From: Adineta ricciae
Lineage: Eukaryota; Rotifera; Eurotatoria; Adinetida; Adinetidae
Direction of reading: 5' to 3'
Length of the DNA stretch: 64,000 bases
Assembly (NCBI GenBank): GCA_905250025.1
Contig: CAJNOJ010000021.1
Coordinates: 372,001 to 436,000, forward strand
Below are positions 60,050 through 64,000 of this stretch, one piece after another; the stretch's first letter is position 1; the number at the start of each line of letters is the position of its first letter. The position numbers and the translations under genes were made by a program. Below the pieces are notes generated by a model. That model made no database searches, was not told the DNA's origin, and saw only the letters and a list, made by a program, of their open reading frames with translations.

Positions 60050-61834
60050 ATGCGATCGATTCTGAAGAAAATCTTGATCACAACAGGTGTCTTCTTTCTG
60101 ATTAACATTCTTCTATTGATCAGTTTGAAAGGTTTTCAATCACCGACGGATAAACATGATCTGGTAGGTCTGCACAAAATATCTTCGTCATCATGTTTGA
60201 TTTATCAATAAATACTCCCATAGGCACTGCCAATTGTCAGACCACGTCACCCAAAATTTCCAGCACTCGCCACATCTACACTTCCATTCACTGTGTCTTT
60301 GCCATCTATTAAAGTGAAACCTCGTATCTCACGTGAAATCATTCGATCTATTTTTTAATTCATATAGAAAACCGAAACCGTTTTGCCAGTGGTTGTTTTC
60401 GGCTGTAATCGACCACGTGCTCTCCAAAAACATATCGAAGCACTTCTCCGGTATAATATTCTCGATCATTCATTTCGCGTTATTGATTTTCATTCGTTCA
60501 GAATTCGTAAAAATGCCGAATTACATCCGATTATAGTCAGTCTAGATTGTCATGATCAAGATACCATTCAAGCTGCGAAAAACTTCGGTGACAAAATAAA
60601 ACTGATCATTGACGTAAACCATCTTGTGAACATTGCATCTAACTGTCATTGACGTCTCTTTAGTTACCCGATCTTGGTCCAATTCATGTCCCCGGGCAAT
60701 TTGAGCACATGGCTGGATATTATAAAATCGCTCGTCATTATAACTATTCGATTAATTATGTTCTCAACAAACTTAACTATGATGGTATTATCATAACCGA
60801 AGGTTGGTTCGTAGTTTCAGAAATGTGTATATACTGAATGAGGTATATTTTTTGTTTTTAACAGATGATTTGGAAGTCTCACCTGATTTTCTCGATTATT
60901 TCCAAGCGCTGTATCCGTTGTTAATACACGATAAAACCGTGTGGTGTGTATCGGCTTGGAATGATAATGGTATTGACAAAAAGATCGCTAAAGATTCGAG
61001 TACGAAGAACATAGTTTTCAAATAGTATGCTAATGTCTGTTTTTCTTCTTGTAAAGCTCTTCTTCATCGTACGGATTTCTTCCCCGGTCTTGGTTGGCTG
61101 TTGTCGAAAACGGTTTGGACTGAAATCAAAGAAAACTGGCCTGCAGGGTAAGTTTTTTAAAGATGTTTTAATGGATTAGACGACGAAATAGTATAGATTT
61201 TGGGATGATTGGATGAGATTGCCGGAACAGCGGCGTGATCGTTCTTGTATTCGACCGGAAATTTCACGGACAGCTATGTCGCCCGAAGGAAAGAAAGGTG
61301 TTAGTCAGTATGTATTGGGCATTGTCAAAACACGCTTGATTCTGTACAACTGCTTTCTAGGGGTCAACATTATGAGAAATATCTAAGAAAAATCGTTAAA
61401 AATAATGAACCGGTCGACTGGAAATCAATCGATATTAGTTATTTGATGAAAGTAGGTCCAAAAAGTGAAGAATTCGTTAAAACAAACTTCATTATCGTTC
61501 GCATTTAGGACCGATACGACCCAATGTTTCAAGCCCGTGTTGATGCTTGTCCAGTCATCACTGTGTCTGATTTAGGACACCTGAAATCCGAAATGAAGTG
61601 TGCTCAGATACGTTATAGCAACGAGAAAGAATTCGTTGCCGTGGCTAATGCTCTGGAAATTATGAATGATTTGAAGGTAGGCTAATCACGATTTTGCAAG
61701 AGAATATATTTCTCATCGATATTTCATTGAAGAGTAACGTACCTCGAACGGCGTATCGCGGCGTTGTTCAATGTCAGCATGGTCCAACAACAGTTTATGT
61801 CACACCAAGTCAACGACCATGGAGAGGCTATTGA
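60050..61834 (+). CDS. MGAT1: GlcNAc-transferase I (MGAT1)
   Basis: Type II Golgi protein: short cytoplasmic MRSILKK, one transmembrane helix ([19 protein letters not shown]), then stem and catalytic domain. Motifs follow MGAT1: [54 protein letters not shown], the metal-binding EDD in [72 protein letters not shown], and [11 protein letters not shown] near the end. MGAT1 adds GlcNAc to Man5GlcNAc2 and so opens hybrid and complex N-glycan synthesis. About eight exons with short introns. The C-terminus stops soon after [13 protein letters not shown] starts 200 bp downstream on the same strand. Confidence 0.92.
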
Positions 61835-62034
61835 CACTCAGTCTAAAAACCGTCAATAGTTCAATTGTTGAAATATTCGTTCTTTTTATTTTGTTTGCTT
61901 TTTTCTTAACTAAACTCGTGAACTCAATTGTGATAAAGTCAATTGTTTCTTACAGTGCAACGTTATTTAATCGTACATCTGTTTTCTAAATAATCTCGTT
62001 TGCAAAAAAAAGAGTCTTCACAGCATTGTTTCAG

Positions 62035-64000
62035 ATGATCGTCCGACAATGTCTGTCCGATCGTTTTCGTCAAATAATTCGTTTATCATTGAATCATTTT
62101 CGTTTTCAATCGACTCGTCGAACGAATCCTTTAGGTATTCAAATGTTGAGTACACAGTTACATCAACAGTTATTTCCATCTAATCGAGAACCGACATTTC
62201 CAGATGAAATCATTCAAATAGCAGAAAATCATTTGAAACAATTCGAACTCGGTTCACAGAACACTGAAGTACTTGAAGACATTGACTTTACTTTACCTAA
62301 CTTGGAAAGTGAAGATCTGAATGAACATTTTAAAGTTATCGCAAAGAAGCAATCAGCACCCTATGTGAAGCTGATTAAAGAATTGATGGAAGCTAAAATA
62401 CCAGCTCAGCCAACGGAATGGATTTATGCGAAAGGATGGACAAAGTTTGTGTTCGGATCCGAAAAGACGAAAGTTATTCAATGATGTTTCTATTTGAAGA
62501 TATTTCAATAATGGCCAACAACCAGTTTCTGTGCCGTACCCTGAGGAAAAGGTGATGGTGTTTGATGTGGAAACACTAGTTTCTGAAGGCAATTTCGCCG
62601 TGTTAGCAATCGCTCTTTCATCTAAACATTGGTACGTGATTTCAATCATACATTTCTCGACATACTTTTTCTTCTATTCACAGGTATTCTTGGTGTAGTT
62701 CACGTCTAATCGACGAAGAATTTCGTTTCAAGTCAAACGTCGAACTGAATGATATGATACCCATGGAATCCGATCCATCAAAACCATCGTTAGTCATCGG
62801 ACATAATGTCGCATTTGACCGTACATATATTAAAGAGCAGTATCAAATTCAAGTAAGGCCCACGATTTGTTTCCGTTGGTAACTGAAACGATTTGATTAG
62901 AAAACAGGCATGTGTTTTCTTGATACGATGAGTTTACATATCATGTGTTCGGGATTTACACATGCACAGCGAATGCAATACCAAGCCTTCGAAAAAGGTG
63001 CTACGGCAAGAAATAGTGACAAAGAAGAGATTGTTGAAGGAGTCGTCGATGAGCAGAATCTAGAGATCTTACTGGAAGCCGAAAAAGAAAAAGATTTCAA
63101 AGCATACGCAAAAATGCGGTCTCTTCAGGTAGGACAAGCCATTAAATGATTTCTTTATGTCATGTTTAATCACAGAATCTTCGATGGAGACTGGAAAGTA
63201 GTTTGAACAATCTCGTCGCTGTACATAAACTTTACTGTAAACCAAAGAAACCATTGAGCAAAGCAATGCAACAAGTGTTTATCGATGGTAATATGTCAGA
63301 TGTTCGTAAAAACTTTCACGTAAGTTCTCCATTCTCTATTGTAAGAGAGAATCTCATCCGGATGATTTCCTCCAGAATTTAATGACTTATTGTGCGAATG
63401 ATGTTCAAGCAACATTTGAAGTTTTTCAAAAGCTGTACCCCATGTTCGAAGAACGGTAATCAACTCCATTTACTCTTCTATGTTTCATAGAACTCTGAAT
63501 GACCCTAGATTTCCGCACCCGGTAACTTTCAGTGGCATGCTGGAAATGAGTCGAATGTTTTTACCAATTAACAAGAATTGGTCAAGGTTTATCAATGAAG
63601 CTGAACGAACGTATGAAAGCATCAATTCAGACATTCAGCATGTACTCATGCAGATTGCTAATGAAGCATGCCAACAAATCACTGATGAAAAGTACGATAT
63701 CGATCACTTTTTTTCATATGTGTATTCGATGCGATGTTAGATATAAGAACGATCCGTGGTTGTGGGATCTGGATTGGAATACTCAATCCGTCCGCTTTCT
63801 CAAATCGACGAAAGCTAAAGCGACGAAAAAGACAATTGAACAAGAGAAAGCAGAAGATAATCCAATTTTTAAAATTGCCGGAAATCAATGGCAGACAAAA
63901 ACAATGATCGACGATGATCCACAGTTGAAGCCTAGTCCAGCTGTGCAAAACGTTTTGAATACATATTCGTCATTGTCGAAAATTCAGCCACATATGCCCG
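62035..64000 (+). CDS. POLG: mitochondrial DNA polymerase gamma catalytic subunit (5' part)
   Basis: Runs off the right edge. The N-terminus (MIVRQCLSDRFRQIIRLSLN) is Arg-rich and amphipathic, as a mitochondrial targeting sequence. NPLGIQMLSTQLHQQLFPS and IYAKGWTK match POLG. Exon 1 splices into KYFNNGQQPVSVPYPEE, giving Exo I VMVFDVETL. Exo II is VIGHNVAFDRTYIKEQY and Exo III is LMTYCANDVQATFEVF, so the 3'-5' proofreading residues (D, E, D, D) look intact. FPHPVTFSGMLEMSRMFLPI and WSRFINEAERTYE follow, then the spacer begins (YKNDPWLWDLDWNTQSVRFL). The polymerase domain lies outside the window. The ATG directly abuts CATTGTTTCAG. Confidence 0.93.

Overview
This is a gene-dense, AT-rich stretch of a small-genome animal. 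Most genes are cut by many introns of about 40-70 bp, with a few longer ones. The gene set is metazoan and includes kindlin, an NKX1-type homeobox gene, AF10, IFT43, centrin-3 and an i-type lysozyme relic. Many genes have a pyrimidine-rich stretch ending in AG directly at, or within about 40 bp of, the start codon. This looks like spliced-leader trans-splicing. Tight packing, tiny introns and apparent leader trans-splicing fit a bdelloid rotifer (Adineta/Rotaria-like) best. That assignment is an inference from gene style, not from a marker gene.

Layout, left to right. Bases 1-18 kb: tail of an unknown gene, an orphan membrane protein (-), TBC1D15-type RabGAP (+), CFDP1/SWC5 (+), an orphan membrane protein with micro-exons (+), a Rab11-like GTPase (-), a thymosin-beta repeat protein (-), two tandem B-box genes of which only the second has a RING (+), IFT43 (-) and centrin-3 (-). 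18-33 kb: ANAPC5 (+), a degenerate seryl-tRNA synthetase paralogue of SLIMP type (-), FBXO28 (-), mitochondrial CoA carrier SLC25A42 (-), two tandem intronless SLC35G-type transporters (+), kindlin (-), NTF2 (+). 33-46 kb: a small CAAX-box protein (-) 57 bp behind a rhodopsin-like GPCR (-), a large NACHT-WD40 protein (-), a long gene-poor stretch, and a small type I membrane protein (-). 46-64 kb: AF10/AF17 (-), MGRN1/RNF157 E3 ligase (+), PCTAIRE-type CDK (+), NRBF2 (+), a dead i-type lysozyme (+), NKX1 homeobox (+), MGAT1 (+), and the 5' part of mitochondrial DNA polymerase gamma (+), which runs off the window.

Most genes are housekeeping and have no obvious functional link. The exception is centrin-3 followed 147 bp later by IFT43, two cilium/centriole genes in an operon-like order. 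FBXO28 followed by the SerRS paralogue, the GPCR followed by the CAAX protein, TBC1D15 followed by CFDP1, and MGAT1 followed by POLG have the same close same-strand spacing, with acceptor-like AG sites before the downstream start. Divergent pairs with short shared promoters include AF10/MGRN1 (202 bp), SLC25A42/SLC35G (309 bp) and kindlin/NTF2 (331 bp).

No transposon, CRISPR array, rRNA, tRNA or telomeric repeat was recognised by eye. Coordinates of multi-exon genes run from start codon to stop codon and include introns. Where I state exon boundaries, I checked that the reading phases fit.
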